DNA of 14,692 nt from Bacillota bacterium (GTDB lineage Bacteria > Bacillota > Bacilli > Desulfuribacillales > Desulfuribacillaceae). The translations under genes were made by a program, and so were the position numbers. The DNA is taken from NCBI GenBank assembly GCA_023388635.1, contig JAEWFW010000062.1:1-14692 (forward strand). Reading direction: 5' to 3'. The notes under the pieces are model-generated. The model searched no databases, was not told the origin of the DNA, and saw only the letters and a program-made list of their open reading frames with translations. Positions 13,836 through 14,692 of this stretch are shown piece by piece (position 1 is the stretch's first letter; each line of letters starts with the position of its first letter).

Positions 13836-14462
13836 ATGTATGTCCAACAGTTTATGAATTCGCAAGTAGTCACAGTTACACCTGATGAAAACATCAGCAA
13901 TGCTATGAATCTGATGAAGAACAAACGCATTAATCGTTTGCCTGTAGTGAGCAAAGGGAAATTGGTAGGCATTGTGACCGATGGCAATCTCCGCTCGGCA
14001 CATCCGTCCGCCGCAACGACGTTAAGTAAGTATGAAATGAACGAACTGCTTTCAAAAATTACAATTAAAGAAATTGCTGTAAAAAATGTCATTACAACAA
14101 CGCCTGATACGTTACTGGAAGATGCCGCCCTTGCAATGCGCGAGTACCGCATTGGAGCGCTTCCTGTTATGGAAGAGGACAGGTTGGTCGGCATTATCAC
14201 GCAGAAAGATATTATGGATGCGTTTTTAGATATCATGGGCGTCCGTAGTTCGGGAAGAAGATTGGTCATAGAGGTATCAGACAAAGTAGGGGTATTGAAC
14301 GAGATATCCTCGGTACTTACAGGATTGGATTTAAATATTATAAATCTTGCTGTATATCATATGCCTAACAGAAAGATCCAAATTTTCTGCCGTATAGACG
14401 GAGAACGTGTTGATGAGGCAATTCAGATGTTGAACGATAAAGGCTTTACTGTTACGGAATAG
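13836..14462 (+). CDS. CBS-CBS-ACT domain protein, probable ligand sensor
   Basis: This 208-residue soluble protein has a CBS pair and an ACT domain. CBS 1 spans about 7-55 (N-K-R-I-N-R-L-P-V-V, then G-K-L-V-G-I-V-T-D-G), and CBS 2 about 80-132 (Y-R-I-G-A-L-P-V-M, then D-R-L-V-G-I-I-T-Q-K-D-I). ACT covers about 141-208 (L-V-I-E-V-S-D-K-V-G-V-L-N-E-I). CBS pairs commonly bind adenine nucleotides and ACT domains amino acids, so it may sense amino acid and energy state. It resembles AcuB-type proteins in layout. It follows livF by 64 bp, with GAGGAGGGCG before the ATG and no promoter of its own, so it is probably the last gene of the liv operon. Its direct target is unknown. Confidence 0.88.
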   Translation: MYVQQFMNSQVVTVTPDENISNAMNLMKNKRINRLPVVSKGKLVGIVTDGNLRSAHPSAATTLSKYEMNELLSKITIKEIAVKNVITTTPDTLLEDAALAMREYRIGALPVMEEDRLVGIITQKDIMDAFLDIMGVRSSGRRLVIEVSDKVGVLNEISSVLTGLDLNIINLAVYHMPNRKIQIFCRIDGERVDEAIQMLNDKGFTVTE

Positions 14463-14489
14463 TTATAATAGTTGCGTTGGAATAACTTG

Positions 14490-14531
14490 CAGGCATTCTG
14501 ATCTCGTATTGAGTATCAGGATGCCTGTTTT
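14490..14531 (+). terminator. Strong terminator at the end of the liv locus
   Basis: CAGGCATTCTGAT (14490-14502) pairs with ATCAGGATGCCTG (14515-14527) with one G-U pair. The stem can extend by CTC/GAG toward the loop, and TTTT follows. It separates the liv operon from the downstream rRNA-type promoter. Confidence 0.85.
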
Positions 14532-14571
14532 GGTGTATATATGATGATAAAAAAACTTTTTAAATAATCAG

Positions 14572-14600
14572 TTGACAAAGCAAAACGAGCGTGGTAAGAT
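14572..14600 (+). promoter_or_regulatory. Strong promoter, probably of an rRNA operon
   Basis: TTGACA (14572-14577), 17 bp, TAAGAT (14595-14600), preceded by an A/T-rich stretch (about 14548-14570) that could act as an UP element. The sequence downstream looks like an rRNA leader. Confidence 0.75.
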
Positions 14601-14606
14601 AATCAT

Positions 14607-14692
14607 TGTCGCTGCGAACGAGCAACACCGCAGAGAATCAAACAAAAGTTCCTTGAAAACTATATAGAACAACCAAAACGAAACGTCAATCA
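14607..14692 (+). other. Probable rRNA operon leader, cut by the window edge
   Basis: The transcript expected from the preceding promoter carries a small stem (CTGCG 14612-14616, CGCAG 14629-14633). It then carries AGTTCCTTGAAAACTATATAG (14648-14667), the CCTTGAAAAC motif common ahead of 16S rRNA in Firmicutes, which includes a boxA-like part. No 16S sequence is inside the window, so the identity rests on this motif and the strong promoter. Confidence 0.55.

Noticed and set aside
13760..14284. 174-codon minus-strand open frame opposite the CBS-ACT gene
   Set aside because: It is antisense to clearly conserved CBS and ACT motifs, with no supporting start signals.

Overview
The window looks like chromosomal DNA of a low-to-moderate GC Gram-positive-lineage (Firmicutes) anaerobe. 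It has strong TTGACA-N17-TATAAT-type promoters, AGGAGG-like ribosome binding sites, TTG and GTG starts, and a selenocysteine (Sec) trait. A doubled branched-chain amino acid binding protein, a complete liv transporter and a CBS-CBS-ACT protein would suit the Negativicutes, but the genus cannot be fixed from the sequence alone.

Positions 1-2185 are an insertion-sequence-battered region. It starts with the outer end of an element whose transposase runs off the left edge on the minus strand. Next is an intact HD-GYP c-di-GMP phosphodiesterase gene with its own promoter and terminator. It is followed by a truncated IS5-family element on the minus strand and a decayed 5' fragment of an IS256-family transposase on the plus strand.

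Positions 2186-5978 are a selenium module. The selenocysteine tRNA (selC) is on the minus strand. Divergent from it are a secreted copper-amine-oxidase-N-like protein, selA (overlapping it by 4 nt) and selD. selD is itself a selenoprotein gene: it has an in-frame UGA at codon 17 followed by a SECIS-like hairpin, so plain ORF calling cuts off its catalytic N-terminus. selB is not in the window. The last 30 bp of selD are followed at once by a diverged tandem copy of themselves.

Positions 6021-7619 encode a 532-residue protein with an N-terminal cysteine motif, a central coiled coil and a C-terminal DUF2325-like domain. Its function is unknown, and it is the least explained gene here.

Positions 7594-14531 are a branched-chain amino acid uptake locus: two paralogous lipoprotein binding proteins, livH, livM, livG and livF, then a CBS-CBS-ACT protein. 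Similar TTGACAC promoters precede each binding protein and livH. GC-rich hairpins separate the binding proteins from each other and from the permease genes, which fits excess production of binding protein. After a strong terminator the window ends in what looks like the promoter and leader of an rRNA operon.

No CRISPR array, phage or defence island is visible. The observations most worth following are the UGA-containing selD, its duplicated tail, the DUF2325 protein, the secreted protein coupled to selA, and the architecture of the liv leader.
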